Origin: Thermaerobacter sp. PB12/4term
GTDB lineage: Bacteria > Bacillota > Sulfobacillia > Thermaerobacterales > Thermaerobacteraceae
Reading direction: 5' to 3'
Length of the DNA stretch: 64,000 nt
NCBI RefSeq assembly: GCF_003403315.2
Contig: NZ_CP048407.1
Location: forward strand, 124,001 to 188,000
Positions 1-9,387 of the stretch are shown here, one piece after another (position 1 is the first letter of the stretch; each line of letters begins with the position of its first letter). Below the pieces are notes generated by a model, which saw nothing but the letters and a program-made list of their open reading frames with translations, had not been told where the DNA came from and searched no databases. The position numbers and the translations under genes are program-made.

Positions 1-2
1 CC

Positions 3-3000
3 CAGCGGGTGGAGCGCGCCCGGGCCGCCGGGGAGGCGGTCCTCCAGCAGGGGCAGAACCCGGCCTGGGCGGCCGAAGGGGACGTCTTTTTGACGGGTAC
101 GGCACGGGCCGGCCGAGCGGATGGGGACGGTGCAACCCTGCGCTGGGGGAACCTGCAGGTCCGGCTGCCCGCCTGGGCCGCCGGTGGGGAGGTGCGCCTG
201 GGCTGGCTGGACGAGGCGAACGTGGGGCCTGGCGGCACGGACCTGAACGGCAACGGCACAGCCCGCGACCGGTGGCTGGTGGTGGCCTACCCCTGGCGCG
301 GTGACCGGGCGCCTGCACCCGGTGGGGGGCACCCCGGGACCGGCGCAGCGGTCCAGGGTGGAACTGCAGCGGGGCAGGAAGCCGGGCGAGGAGCGGCCAC
401 CCCAGCCCCTGGCGAAGGGGCTGCCGGCGGGGTGGGCGGGACCGGCGGCCCTGCGGTGCAAGGCCCTGCGGTGCAAGGGCCTGCGGTGCAGATCGACAGC
501 GATCAGGACCTGAATCTGGCGGAGGAACCTGTCCTCCGGCCGCTGGCGGCCGGGGGACCGGTCGCCTGGCTGGGGCCGGCGCAGCCTGCCGGTCAGGCCG
601 CGGGGCAGGGCGGGGGCGGCGGCATGGCCCTGGTGGTGACGGCTGCCGATCCCGGTGGGATCCTGGTGAATTTTGGTTTTGACGCCAACGGCCACGGCAC
701 CCGGATGGCGTCCATTCTGGCGGCGGCGGGGACGGCCTATCAGGGGGTCGCCCCCGGCACCGGCCTGATGGTCCTCAAGGCCCTGGGCAGCCGCGGGCAG
801 GGAGACTGGAGCCAGATCCTGGCCGCCGTGGACTACGCCGTGGCGCAGGGAGCGGACATCATCAGTCTCAGTGCCGAGAGCCAGACCCCGGGCGAGGAAC
901 TGGCGGTGACGGAGCGCGTCCTCCGCCAGGCGATGGCCCGGGGCGTGCTGCCAGTGCTGGCTGCGGGCAATGGCGGGCCGGGCCTCCACACGGCTCTGGC
1001 CCTGCCCGCCGATGCGGGGCTGGTGGTGGGCGCCTTCCTGCCGGGCGCGGCGGCCGACCTGCTGGGCGACCCCGCCGGGGAGCGCCTGTTGCCCTACAGC
1101 GCCGCCGGGCCTGCCCGCGATGGGACGCCGTCCCCCTCCCTGGTGGGGCCTGGGGTCACCTACACCCTGGTTCCCTCCCGGCAGCAGGGGCTGTGGCCCG
1201 GAGGCCTGGCCCCCGACGAGGGCACCAGTGTGGCCGTCCCTTACATCGCCGGGCTGGCGGCTCTACTGCTGGAGCATGCCCGGAGGGAGGCGCCGCAATG
1301 GCCGGCGGCTGCCCTGGCGCCTGTGCTCCAGGCCTCCGCCCGCCCCCTCCCGGGAGTACCGGCGGCGGTGCAGGGGTTCGGCGTCCCGGAGGCGGCGGCG
1401 GCCGTGGCGCGCCTGGCGGAGCGCCGGAGGGCCGGCGGCGGTGATGGGGCAGGTCCTCCTTCCGGCACCGGATGGTCCATCACGTGGCTTCACCGGGGGC
1501 GCCCGTACCGCGGTGTGATCTGGGAAGGGGCGGCGCCGGGGGTGCTCACCCTGGCGGTCGGCCACGGCGGGCGGGAGCCGGTGACCGGGCGGTGGACGGG
1601 GGCACCTCCCTGGGCCCATTTCCCCGGCCCCATGCCCTACCCCGGCGGTGACGGCATCTACCTGCCCGTGCAGTACGACCTGCCGGGCCGGCCGGGGCTG
1701 TATTCCGCCCTGGTTCGGCTGGAGGGAGGACCGTCCCTGCCGGCCGGGTTCCTCCAGACCTTCGTGCGACCCTATCTCCTGGATGAGGACGGCCTGGAAG
1801 TGGCCGGCCAGGTGGGCCGGGGCCGGGTTGAACGGGTGTTCGTGGAGGTGCCGCCCGGCGTCACGCGCCTGGTGGTGCGCGTCGACCGGCCGGGGGACGG
1901 TGCGGAAGGCGCGGCTGCGGAACAGGAAGGCGGCAGCCTCAGCGCCTGGGTGTATGCCCCGGGGGGGCGCCTGGTGCGGGACAGCGCCCGGGACACCGGC
2001 CGGTTGATCGGCGGGCCCGAACTGCCCGACTGGACGGTGGAAATCCCGTCGCCGGAGCCGGGGGTCTGGGAGGTGGACCTGTTCTTCTCGACCCTGTCGC
2101 CGGTGGCCTTCGACCGTCGGGCCAGCGGCTTCCGGGTGACGGTGACGGCCCAGGGGGTGGCCTGGGAGCCGCGGGAGCTGGAGGTCCGGGCTCCGGGCGC
2201 CCAGGGGGCGAGGCTGTGGGCCGGCGTCACCCTGGTGCCCTACGGCCGCGCTGTGCGAGGCCGGGTTGCGGGCATGGGCTGGGATGTGCCGGTGGAGGCG
2301 ACCGCCCGCCCGGTTGAGGAGAGCCGGCCGGAGGCGGCGCAGGAACTGCCGCCCCGCCAGTCGTCCGGGACGGAGCAAACGGCCGGCGGCGCCCCGGGCC
2401 GGGCTACCGCCGAAACCGCAAGCGTCACGCAGCCGGCGGCCATGGCGGAGGAACGGGCCCAGGTGATGGTGCTGGCCGGTGAGCCCCAGCCCTACGGTTT
2501 CGACGTCCCGGCCGGTACCGCGCTTCTGGAAGTGCAGGCCGGACCGGCGCCCCGTGCCGGCTGGCGGCCCCGCCTCTACCTGTACCGGGTGGAGGGCGGC
2601 GCGGCCGAACCGGTGGGGGACGGCCGGGGCGAGCCGGTGGCGGTGGTGGCCGACCCTCCTCCGGGCCGCTATTATGCCGTGGTGGAACTCGAGCCCACCG
2701 GCGCGGGCGCGCCCTCCTGGGACGAGCCGCTGGACCGGGACGCCGGGCCACTGGCCATCCCGCTGGTGCTGCGCCGGTTCCGCGACGGGGGCGGCATCCG
2801 GGTCCCCGCCGGCTCGGTGGAACTGGCGGCCGGTCAGCCGGCCCGGATCATGGCGCTCCTCGACGTGCCGCCGGGCACCGGTGAACCGCAAGGTTACTTG
2901 GTCCTGCTGGACGAGGCCGGGGCCGTCGGCGCGCCGCTTCCCGTACGGGTGCGCCGCGGCCCGCCGCGGCTGGTGGTCACCGCCCTGGTCCCGCCCCTGT

Positions 3001-3215
3001 CGCCGGGTGTGCCGGCCCGCATCACCCTACAGGTGCGGGACCGAACCGACGGGCGGCTGCGGGATGCCAGCCTCATCGTCCAGGGCCGGCTTTATACCAC
3101 GGCGGGAGGCCAGGTGACCCTGGCCTGGGACGGGCGCAGCAGCGGGCTGGTGGTGCGGGTGCTGGGGGCAGGGGAGGAGAGCGTGCAGGTTGTTCCCCTT
3201 CCGCCCGGATCCTAG
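3..3215 (+). CDS. Subtilisin-family (S8) serine peptidase, 5' end outside window
   Basis: The frame is open to the left edge, so the N-terminus is missing; the first in-frame start codon is a GTG at 9. Counting from that GTG, the catalytic His lies in GHGTRMAS (H229), the oxyanion Asn in AAGNGG (N321) and the nucleophile Ser in EGTSVAVPYIAG (S407). No Asp motif of the D-T/S-G type is visible, so the catalytic Asp is probably upstream, with a long insert between Asp and His as in tripeptidyl-peptidase-II-like subtilases. Residues 100-165 are a Gly/Ala/Gln-rich linker with a short AVQGP repeat. About 650 residues follow the catalytic domain; they are rich in beta-type sequence and Pro/Gly and resemble extracellular accessory domains. 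Export is inferred. The precise substrate cannot be told from sequence. Confidence 0.85.
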   Translation, partial: QRVERARAAGEAVLQQGQNPAWAAEGDVFLTGTARAGRADGDGATLRWGNLQVRLPAWAAGGEVRLGWLDEANVGPGGTDLNGNGTARDRWLVVAYPWRGDRAPAPGGGHPGTGAAVQGGTAAGQEAGRGAATPAPGEGAAGGVGGTGGPAVQGPAVQGPAVQIDSDQDLNLAEEPVLRPLAAGGPVAWLGPAQPAGQAAGQGGGGGMALVVTAADPGGILVNFGFDANGHGTRMASILAAAGTAYQGVAPGTGLMVLKALGSRGQGDWSQILAAVDYAVAQGADIISLSAESQTPGEELAVTERVLRQAMARGVLPVLAAGNGGPGLHTALALPADAGLVVGAFLPGAAADLLGDPAGERLLPYSAAGPARDGTPSPSLVGPGVTYTLVPSRQQGLWPGGLAPDEGTSVAVPYIAGLAALLLEHARREAPQWPAAALAPVLQASARPLPGVPAAVQGFGVPEAAAAVARLAERRRAGGGDGAGPPSGTGWSITWLHRGRPYRGVIWEGAAPGVLTLAVGHGGREPVTGRWTGAPPWAHFPGPMPYPGGDGIYLPVQYDLPGRPGLYSALVRLEGGPSLPAGFLQTFVRPYLLDEDGLEVAGQVGRGRVERVFVEVPPGVTRLVVRVDRPGDGAEGAAAEQEGGSLSAWVYAPGGRLVRDSARDTGRLIGGPELPDWTVEIPSPEPGVWEVDLFFSTLSPVAFDRRASGFRVTVTAQGVAWEPRELEVRAPGAQGARLWAGVTLVPYGRAVRGRVAGMGWDVPVEATARPVEESRPEAAQELPPRQSSGTEQTAGGAPGRATAETASVTQPAAMAEERAQVMVLAGEPQPYGFDVPAGTALLEVQAGPAPRAGWRPRLYLYRVEGGAAEPVGDGRGEPVAVVADPPPGRYYAVVELEPTGAGAPSWDEPLDRDAGPLAIPLVLRRFRDGGGIRVPAGSVELAAGQPARIMALLDVPPGTGEPQGYLVLLDEAGAVGAPLPVRVRRGPPRLVVTALVPPLSPGVPARITLQVRDRTDGRLRDASLIVQGRLYTTAGGQVTLAWDGRSSGLVVRVLGAGEESVQVVPLPPGS

Positions 3216-3463
3216 GACAGGGCCGGCGGCCCAGGGCCAGCATCGCCCGCCTAGGGCCGGCGACCGCCGGCCAGGGCCAGGGACCGCCGGCCCAAAGCAA
3301 AGGACCGCCAGCCCGAGGACTGCCGGCCAGGGGCTGAGGGCAGGGTTCGGCTACCGGAAACCTGCTTGCCTGGGGGCGGGCGGGCTGGGCCGCCCGGGCA
3401 GGCCCGGGGCAGGAAGCGGGCCGCTTCCCCCCGAAACTCTTACTGCCAGAGGAGCGATGGGCC
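3216..3463. repeat. Degenerate GC-rich repeats between the subtilase and fsa
   Basis: The gap holds four to five imperfect copies of a short unit of the form ACCGCCGGCCCAGGGCC, mostly between 3220 and 3340. No promoter or U-tailed terminator stands out. The ribosome binding site AGAGGAGCG for the next gene lies at its 3' end. Confidence 0.5.
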
Positions 3464-4129
3464 ATGGAACTGTTTCTCGACACCGCCCAGGTGGATGAGG
3501 TGCGCCGGGCTGCGGCCTGGGGCGTGGTGACGGGGGTGACCACCAACCCCACCTTGATGGCACGAGCCGGTGGGGATCCGGAGGCCATCCTTCGCACCAT
3601 CGCCGGTCTGATACCCGGTCCCATCAGCGCCGAGGTCATCGCCACCGACGTCGAAGGCATGGTGCGGGAAGGGCGGCACCTGGCGTCCCTGGCCGACAAC
3701 ATCGTCGTCAAGATCCCCATGACGGCGGCGGGCCTGGAGGCGACCCACCGGCTGAGCCGGGAGGGCATCCGGGTCAACGTCACCCTGGTCTTCCAGCCGG
3801 GGCAGGCGCTGCTGGCCGCCCGGGCGGGGGCGACCTTCGTCAGCCCCTTCGTGGGCCGGCTGGACGACATCGGGGAAGACGGCATCGGCCTGGTGGCCGA
3901 GATCGTGGAGATCTTCCGTACCCACCGCCTGCCGACGCGGGTTCTGGCGGCCAGCATCCGCCACCCGCGCCACGTGATTGCTGCTGCCCGGGTGGGGGCC
4001 GACATCGCCACCATGCCCATGGCGGTGCTGGAGCAGCTGATGCGCCATCCCCTGACCGATGCGGGTCTGGAGCGCTTCCTGGCCGACTGGCAAGCCGCTC
4101 AGCAGGCACGCGCGGGGGCGCCGGCCTGA
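3464..4129 (+). CDS. fsa: Fructose-6-phosphate aldolase / small transaldolase
   Basis: This 221-residue protein has the length of the short FSA/TalC subfamily of transaldolases, which form a Schiff base between an active-site Lys and dihydroxyacetone or fructose 6-phosphate in central carbon metabolism. It begins with MELFLDTAQVDEV, has the phosphate-side motif GVTTNPTLMAR and places the Schiff-base Lys at K83 in NIVVKIPMT. The C-terminal segment GADIATMPMAVLEQL is also typical. The ATG at 3464 follows AGAGGAGCG at a good distance. The gene precedes rho, as tal (ywjH) does in Bacillus subtilis. Whether it acts as an aldolase or a transaldolase is not decided by sequence. Confidence 0.93.
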   Translation: MELFLDTAQVDEVRRAAAWGVVTGVTTNPTLMARAGGDPEAILRTIAGLIPGPISAEVIATDVEGMVREGRHLASLADNIVVKIPMTAAGLEATHRLSREGIRVNVTLVFQPGQALLAARAGATFVSPFVGRLDDIGEDGIGLVAEIVEIFRTHRLPTRVLAASIRHPRHVIAAARVGADIATMPMAVLEQLMRHPLTDAGLERFLADWQAAQQARAGAPA

Positions 4130-4500
4130 GCGGCCCGAGGGGCCGGAGCCGCGGCGGGGCCGGCATCCACGGGAAATCCGGCGCGGCAGGGGGAGCGCCC
4201 GGGGCGCCGGCACGGTCCATGGGCCCGCTTGCCTTCGGGCCGGAGGGCCAGCGGCCCGGCGCCGGGGAGGCAGAGGCACCCGCGGGCTGGTACCAGCCAA
4301 GGGCCGGCGGGCCTAGCACCAGGGAGCCAAGAGCGCCCGGGGGCCGGCGGCAGCCAAGGGCCGGGCAGGACCCCGGGGCGCCAGGGAACCAGAGGCGCCC
4401 GGAGGGCCGGCAGGGCCCAGGGGCCCCGAGGGACCGGGGAGCCAGGGTCCCCGGGGCCAGCGGCGACTGCGGCGTCCGGGGAGCCCAGGGGGCCGGTCCG
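4130..4500. repeat. GC-rich low-complexity spacer upstream of rho
   Basis: About 370 bases of degenerate repetition built on GGGCCGGCGG, CCAGGGA and GGCGCCCGG words fill the gap after fsa. Open frames across it are compositional and have no ribosome binding site. It resembles a decayed minisatellite and differs from the clean promoter that follows. Confidence 0.5.
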
Positions 4501-4527
4501 GGCGCCCCCTGGCGCTCCTTCCTTACC

Positions 4528-4556
4528 TTGACGGCGACTCCCTCGCCTGCTATACT
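4528..4556 (+). promoter_or_regulatory. Sigma-A promoter for rho
   Basis: TTGACG (4528-4533) and TATACT (4551-4556) are separated by exactly 17 bases, one of the best sigma-A matches in the window. The expected transcript starts near 4563, giving a leader of about 140 nt before rho. That leader holds a small hairpin GCGCC/GGCGC (4580-4595) followed by CTTTTA. Confidence 0.8.
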
Positions 4557-4704
4557 GCCACCGCACACCAGCGGTGATGGCGCCTGGCCGGGCGCATAGC
4601 CTTTTACCACCGACGCAATCCTTATGGTTGGCCTCCTCCTCCCCCAGACGCAGCGCCAAACTCGCCAGCGAGGGTACATGCCCGCCTAAGGGAAGGTGAC
4701 CTCT

Positions 4705-7692
4705 TTGCCGGATACAACCGAATCCCACACCGCGTCGCGTTCCCGTTCCGGACGGGCGCGAGGTTCACGCACGCGAAAAGCAGCGGCTGAGGCCGCCCAG
4801 CCCGAAGGGGGCGCGGCCGGTGCCGAGACCCGAAAAAGTGAGGAAGGGCCCATGCTAGAAGAACCGGCCGCCACCCCGGCGGTGTCCGAACCGCCGGCCG
4901 GAGCCGGCGGAACCACCGGGACTCCCGGGACTTCCGGGACCATCCCCGCTCCCGGCGGTGAGGACGCCGGAGCCGGTGTCCCCGGCGCCTCCCGCGAAGG
5001 GGCGGAGAGCGGTCCTTCCGCCGAAGAGGCGGCGACTTCGTCCACCCGCACCCGCCGCCGCCGCACGGGCACCACGGGAACCCGGCGTTCCCGCCGGCAG
5101 GCGGCCACGCCAGAAGCGACCACGACGGAAGCGGCGGGCACAACCGCTGTAGAGCCCCCGGCCGGACCCGGCGAGACCATGGCAGGCGCCGCCCCGGCTT
5201 CCCCTGCTCCGGCGACCCCTTCCCTGCATGACGGGAGCCTTTCCGTGCCGGACGAACCGGCAACCGCCGCCCAGGACCAAGAAGGTGGCGCTACGGCCGG
5301 GCCGGATGGAGCGGCCGTTGCCCCGCGCTCCGCAACGCGGCGGGGACGGCGAGGCCGCACCGCGACCCGGAACGCCACCCCGGAACCGGCAGGTCAACCC
5401 GTTCAGGAGGCGCCGTTGGAAGGGATCACCAGGTCGGGTGGCGCAGGCGCCCCGGACATCCCGGGTGGCGAAGCCGCTGCGGGTGATGGGACCTCCCAGG
5501 CCACCCCCGACGCTGTCGATGGGACGGATGCCCCGGGCACGCCGGCCGCGCCAGATGCCGGTGCGGCACCGGCGGCCACTGCGGGCGCCGGGCCGGCGTC
5601 TTCCGCTGCAGCGGAAGCGGAGGCCCCCCGGCCCGTGGAGGCCGGCGCCGGCCAGGAGCCGGGCGGGCGGCCGGGGGGCGAAGGTGGGCTGCGGCCCGAC
5701 CCATCGCCTCCCGTTGCTGCAGCCGCACCGGCGTCCCGCCCGGGGGTGGTGGAGTCCGCTACCCCCACCGGCCCCGAGCCCGTGGCCCCCGTTACGCCGG
5801 GGGTGCCTGCCGGGCAGTCCAAACAGCCGGCACCGGCGACTCGTAGACAGGAGTTGGCCCCCTCGTCCCAGGTGCCGGTGGCGCCCCAGTTGCTGAGCCG
5901 GCCGGCCGAGCCGGTCCGGACGGACGCCCGCCCGCGTTCCCAAACCCGCCTGCCGGAGCAGCAGCGCGGGGAGCAGCGGTCGCGACCGGCCGGACCCGAG
6001 CGGGCCGAGGGCCGTTACCGGGGTGGAGTCGCGGCCCGGCCCAACGGCGTGGAGGCGGCCGGTCCCGGCCGCCCGGGCAACGGGTGGCAACGGGGGACGG
6101 CGGCCGGGCATCGTCCGGGGGCGGCGGCCCGGTGGGAAGCCCGTGAAGGAGGGTTCCAGGTGCCAGCAGCGATGCCGGCGGAGCCGGCGGCGTCCGGGGA
6201 GCGCCCCGGGCTGTACCCTGCCGGGTACCCCGCGGCCGAAGGGGGCCAGCCGGGAACCGGCGGGCCGGGCCAGGGGACCTATGGCGCCGTGGCCGAGCCG
6301 GGGGTGGACACCGTCCTCCCGGGAGCACCCGGCGCACCGGCGGCCGGGCCCGGCGGGGCCGGTTCTGCCGGTGGCGACGCGGCGCCCCGCGGGGGGCGCC
6401 CGCAGGGACCCGGCCGGGGTCGTCAGGGTAACGGCGGCCGTCCGGACATCCGTGAGATGGAGCAGATGCCCCTCAAGGAGCTGTACGCCCTGGCCCGCCA
6501 GCTGGAGATTCCGTACTACAGCTCCATGCGCAAGCAGGAGCTGATCTTCGAGATCGCCAAGGCGCGCACGGAGAAGGACGGTCTGCTCTGGGCCGAGGGC
6601 CTGCTGGACATCATGCCCGAGGGGTTCGGGTTCCTCCGGCCGGTCAACTACCTGCCCAGCAAGGAGGACATCTACGTCTCGCCGTCGCAGATCCGGCGCT
6701 TCGACCTGCGGCCCGGCGACATGGTGTCCGGCCAGGCGCGACCGCCCAAGGACAACGAGCGCTACTTCGCCCTGCTGCGGGTCGAGGCGGTCAACGGCGT
6801 GGACGCGGAGCTGGCCCGGGACCGGCTGCACTTCGAGGGCTTGACGCCCATCTTCCCCAACGAGCGGCTGACCCTGGAGACGCCCAACGGCAGCATCGCC
6901 CAGCGGCTGATCGACCTGGTGGCGCCCATCGGCAAGGGCCAGCGCGGCCTGATCGTGGCCCCACCCAAGGCCGGCAAGACGATCCTGCTCAAGCAGATCG
7001 CCAATGGCATCGCCTTCAATTACCCCGACGTGGCCCTGATGGTGGTGCTCATCGACGAGCGGCCCGAAGAGGTCACGGACATGGAGCGGTCGGTGCGGGG
7101 CGAGGTGCTGAGTTCGACCTTCGACCAGACGCCGGAGAATCACGTCAAACTGGCCGATATGGTGCTGGAGCGGGCCAAGCGCTTGGTCGAACACGGCCGC
7201 GACGTGGTGATCCTGCTGGACAGCCTGACCCGGCTCACCCGGGCCCACAACCTGGTCACGCCGCCCAGCGGCCGCACCCTGTCGGGCGGTCTCGACCCCG
7301 CCGCCTTCTACAAGCCGAAGCGGTTCTTCGGGGCGGCCCGCAACATCGAGGAGGGCGGCAGCCTAACCATCATCGCCACGGCCCTCATCGACACCGGCAG
7401 CAAGATGGACGACGTGATCTACGAGGAGTTCAAGGGCACGGGCAACATGGAGCTGCACCTGGACCGGCGCCTGGCCGAGCGGCGCATCTTCCCGGCCATC
7501 GACATCAAGCGCTCGGGCACCCGGCGGGAAGAGCTGCTCCTCAGCAAGGACGAGCAGGAGATCATGTGGGCCCTGCGCCGGTCCATGGGCGACCGCGATC
7601 CGGCCGACATCCTGGAGAAGCTGATCGAGCGGATGCGCAAGACCCGTTCCAACGCCGAGTTCATCGCCCAGATCAAGGAGCACCGGAGCTAG
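4705..7692 (+). CDS. rho: Transcription termination factor Rho with a ~575-residue disordered N-terminal extension
   Basis: Rho is the hexameric RNA-dependent ATPase that terminates transcription. The core starts near residue 580 with [17 protein letters not shown] and runs through the cold-shock-like RNA-binding fold ([20 protein letters not shown]), Walker A APPKAGKT (752-759), Walker [11 protein letters not shown] and the Q/R-loop region to the C-terminus. Typical Rho is about 420 residues; this one is about 995. The extra N-terminus is Ala/Pro/Gly/Glu/Arg-rich, with RRRR-type clusters near residues 110-140 and RGG/GRG-like stretches near 560-575. I prefer the TTG at 4705 because AAGGTGA sits 5 bases upstream. 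GTG 4696 and ATG 4852 (behind GAGGAAGG) are in-frame alternatives. rpmE follows downstream, as in Bacillus. Confidence 0.96.
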   Translation: MPDTTESHTASRSRSGRARGSRTRKAAAEAAQPEGGAAGAETRKSEEGPMLEEPAATPAVSEPPAGAGGTTGTPGTSGTIPAPGGEDAGAGVPGASREGAESGPSAEEAATSSTRTRRRRTGTTGTRRSRRQAATPEATTTEAAGTTAVEPPAGPGETMAGAAPASPAPATPSLHDGSLSVPDEPATAAQDQEGGATAGPDGAAVAPRSATRRGRRGRTATRNATPEPAGQPVQEAPLEGITRSGGAGAPDIPGGEAAAGDGTSQATPDAVDGTDAPGTPAAPDAGAAPAATAGAGPASSAAAEAEAPRPVEAGAGQEPGGRPGGEGGLRPDPSPPVAAAAPASRPGVVESATPTGPEPVAPVTPGVPAGQSKQPAPATRRQELAPSSQVPVAPQLLSRPAEPVRTDARPRSQTRLPEQQRGEQRSRPAGPERAEGRYRGGVAARPNGVEAAGPGRPGNGWQRGTAAGHRPGAAARWEAREGGFQVPAAMPAEPAASGERPGLYPAGYPAAEGGQPGTGGPGQGTYGAVAEPGVDTVLPGAPGAPAAGPGGAGSAGGDAAPRGGRPQGPGRGRQGNGGRPDIREMEQMPLKELYALARQLEIPYYSSMRKQELIFEIAKARTEKDGLLWAEGLLDIMPEGFGFLRPVNYLPSKEDIYVSPSQIRRFDLRPGDMVSGQARPPKDNERYFALLRVEAVNGVDAELARDRLHFEGLTPIFPNERLTLETPNGSIAQRLIDLVAPIGKGQRGLIVAPPKAGKTILLKQIANGIAFNYPDVALMVVLIDERPEEVTDMERSVRGEVLSSTFDQTPENHVKLADMVLERAKRLVEHGRDVVILLDSLTRLTRAHNLVTPPSGRTLSGGLDPAAFYKPKRFFGAARNIEEGGSLTIIATALIDTGSKMDDVIYEEFKGTGNMELHLDRRLAERRIFPAIDIKRSGTRREELLLSKDEQEIMWALRRSMGDRDPADILEKLIERMRKTRSNAEFIAQIKEHRS

Positions 7693-8062
7693 GCCGCTGC
7701 CGCCGGGGGCGGGGCGCGCCGGTCGACGGCCGGGGCAGGTCCTCGGGCGCTACGTCGCCCAGGGGTGCGGTGCCCCGCAAGCCGGCCCCGCACCCTCCGG
7801 GCCGGTTGAAATGCCCCGGGCGGGGTGCGGCCCGCGGTTCAGCCGTGGAGTGTCCTGGGTTTTTCCGCGGACCGGCCGGCGGAGCAGGGGCGGTGGCGCC
7901 GGCCGGAACCCGCCGCGCAGGTCGCCGGGGCGGGGGACCGGGCCTCGGGCGCCCGGGGCCGGGGACCAGGCCCTCGGGCAGGCCCGGGGACGGGCTGCAT
8001 ACCGCCGCTGTCTTCCAGCCAAACTCCACCTCGTGCCTGGAAGGTCCACGAGGTGGTGTCCG
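7693..8062 (+). promoter_or_regulatory. rho-M23 spacer with ribosome-binding-site-sequestering hairpin and possible pseudoknot
   Basis: Most of this spacer is plain GC-rich sequence without a convincing promoter. Its last 55 bases are structured. CCACCTCGTG (8026-8035) is perfectly complementary to CACGAGGTGG (8047-8056), which contains the GAGGTGG ribosome binding site of the next gene. The 11-nt loop (8036-8046) contains CTGGAAG, complementary to CTTCCAG at 8012-8018, so an H-type pseudoknot or a competing hairpin can form. Confidence 0.55.
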
Positions 8063-8911
8063 TTGGCCAACCTGAGTCGCTGGCTCAACCGCATCAATGC
8101 GCTCCTGCTCGCCGCATGGCTTGGCATGGTGATGGCCTGGGGACCCGGGCGGGCGGGTCCGGCCCTGGGACGGCCCCAGTCCCCGGACAAGCCGGCCTGG
8201 GTGGCCGGGCTCGATGCCCTGGCCGACCGGTGGCTGGGATCCCGGTCCGGCCTTCAGGATCCCGGCGGCCCCCAGCCGCACGGCGAGGGCGGAGCCGGGC
8301 GGGCCGGCGCCGGTGGAGCCGTTCAGGAGGCGCAGGCGGCCGGATCGCCCGGTCCGGCGGCGGGCGGGGCCGGGTCCTCCGCCACGGCGGGGGCGGCCCA
8401 GGCCCCCGGGGCGACCGCCGGCAGCCAACCCGGCCCGCCGGCCATTCCGCCCGGCCGGCGGTGGCACCCGCCCGTGGAAGGGGTGGCCACCATCACCTCC
8501 CTCTTTGGTCCCCGGGACGGGCGCTGGCACCACGGGGTCGACCTGGCGGTCCCCGCCGGCACGCCGGTGCGGGCGGTCTGGGCGGGGCAGGTGCGGCAGG
8601 CCGGCTGGCGCGGCGATTACGGCCTGGCGGTGGAAGTGGCCCATCCCGGCGGCTGGTCGACCCTCTACGGCCACCTGGAGTCCCTGGCGGTCGAACGCGG
8701 CCAGCAGGTGGCCAGGGGCCAGCTGCTGGGGTGGGTGGGGGCCACGGGCAACGCCACGGGCCCGCACCTCCACCTGGAGGTGCGGGGTGGTCGCGGGTTC
8801 TTCGATCCCCTGGCGTGGCTCGACCCCCGCTGGTACCGGCCGTCGCCGGCCCTGCCCGGGAACCGGGAAGCCGGCTCGGGGGCGGGAGCCGGTGCCCGGG
8901 GCGGGTCGTGA
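8063..8911 (+). CDS. M23 (LytM-type) zinc metallopeptidase, exported
   Basis: The 282-residue product starts at TTG 8063, behind GAGGTGG with 6-base spacing, and opens with a short basic segment and a hydrophobic stretch (INALLLAAWLGMVMAW) that looks like a signal peptide or anchor. A Pro/Ala/Gly-rich linker follows. The C-terminal half is an M23 endopeptidase domain with GPRDGRWHHGVDLAV (first zinc His and Asp), STLYGHLESL and the second zinc motif GPHLHLEV, so all metal ligands appear intact. The family hydrolyses peptide crosslinks in peptidoglycan outside the membrane. It lies between rho and rpmE, where Bacillus has no such gene. Its ribosome binding site lies inside a strong hairpin. 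Confidence 0.88.
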   Translation: MANLSRWLNRINALLLAAWLGMVMAWGPGRAGPALGRPQSPDKPAWVAGLDALADRWLGSRSGLQDPGGPQPHGEGGAGRAGAGGAVQEAQAAGSPGPAAGGAGSSATAGAAQAPGATAGSQPGPPAIPPGRRWHPPVEGVATITSLFGPRDGRWHHGVDLAVPAGTPVRAVWAGQVRQAGWRGDYGLAVEVAHPGGWSTLYGHLESLAVERGQQVARGQLLGWVGATGNATGPHLHLEVRGGRGFFDPLAWLDPRWYRPSPALPGNREAGSGAGAGARGGS

Positions 8912-8976
8912 GGCGGGCCTCCGGGCCGCGGGGGCGGCGGCGATGGCCCCGGCAAAGGGCAATGGCCCGGCAAAGC

Positions 8977-8985
8977 TGGTATAAT
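8977..8985 (+). promoter_or_regulatory. Extended -10 promoter for rpmE
   Basis: TGGTATAAT gives a perfect -10 (8980-8985) with the TG extension one base upstream. No good -35 is present at the usual distance, as expected for an extended -10 promoter. It lies about 90 bases before the rpmE start. Confidence 0.65.
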
Positions 8986-9071
8986 GGTTGGGTGCATTCG
9001 AGCCGGAACCGCTCCAGCGGTCCGGCCATCTTGTGCGGGCGATGGCGTCCCGCCGCGATGAGGTGAAGGGT

Positions 9072-9305
9072 ATGAAGCCGGGCATCCATCCCGAATACAA
9101 GCGGACGGTGATTACCTGCGCCTGCGGGGCCGTGTACGAGGTGGGTTCGACCCGGGAGAACCTGCGGGTCGACGTCTGTGCCCAGTGCCATCCCTTCTAC
9201 ACGGGCACGCAGCGCATCGTCGACACCGGCGGCCGCGTCGACCGGTTCCGCCAGAAGTACGAGCGGTTTCGCCAGGAGCAGCAGGCGGGCGCGGGCGGCC
9301 GCTGA
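9072..9305 (+). CDS. rpmE: 50S ribosomal protein L31 (zinc-binding form)
   Basis: The 77-residue protein begins [19 protein letters not shown] and carries the CxC...CxxC zinc ligands (CACG and CAQC) of the zinc-containing L31 type, then [20 protein letters not shown], the family signature. ATG 9072 sits behind GAGGTGAAGG; frames starting further upstream would lack this signal. L31 binds at the base of the 50S central protuberance and bridges to the 30S subunit. The short tail after the Arg/Phe-rich region is Ala/Gly-rich. It begins the conserved rpmE-yqhQ-prfA-prmC run. Confidence 0.96.
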   Translation: MKPGIHPEYKRTVITCACGAVYEVGSTRENLRVDVCAQCHPFYTGTQRIVDTGGRVDRFRQKYERFRQEQQAGAGGR

Positions 9306-9387
9306 CGGCCGCTGCCCGGCCCGGCCGGTTCCCCGCCGGCGGTGGCAGGTTGGCTGACCGGGTGGCCGGGGGCCCGCGGAAAGGGCG

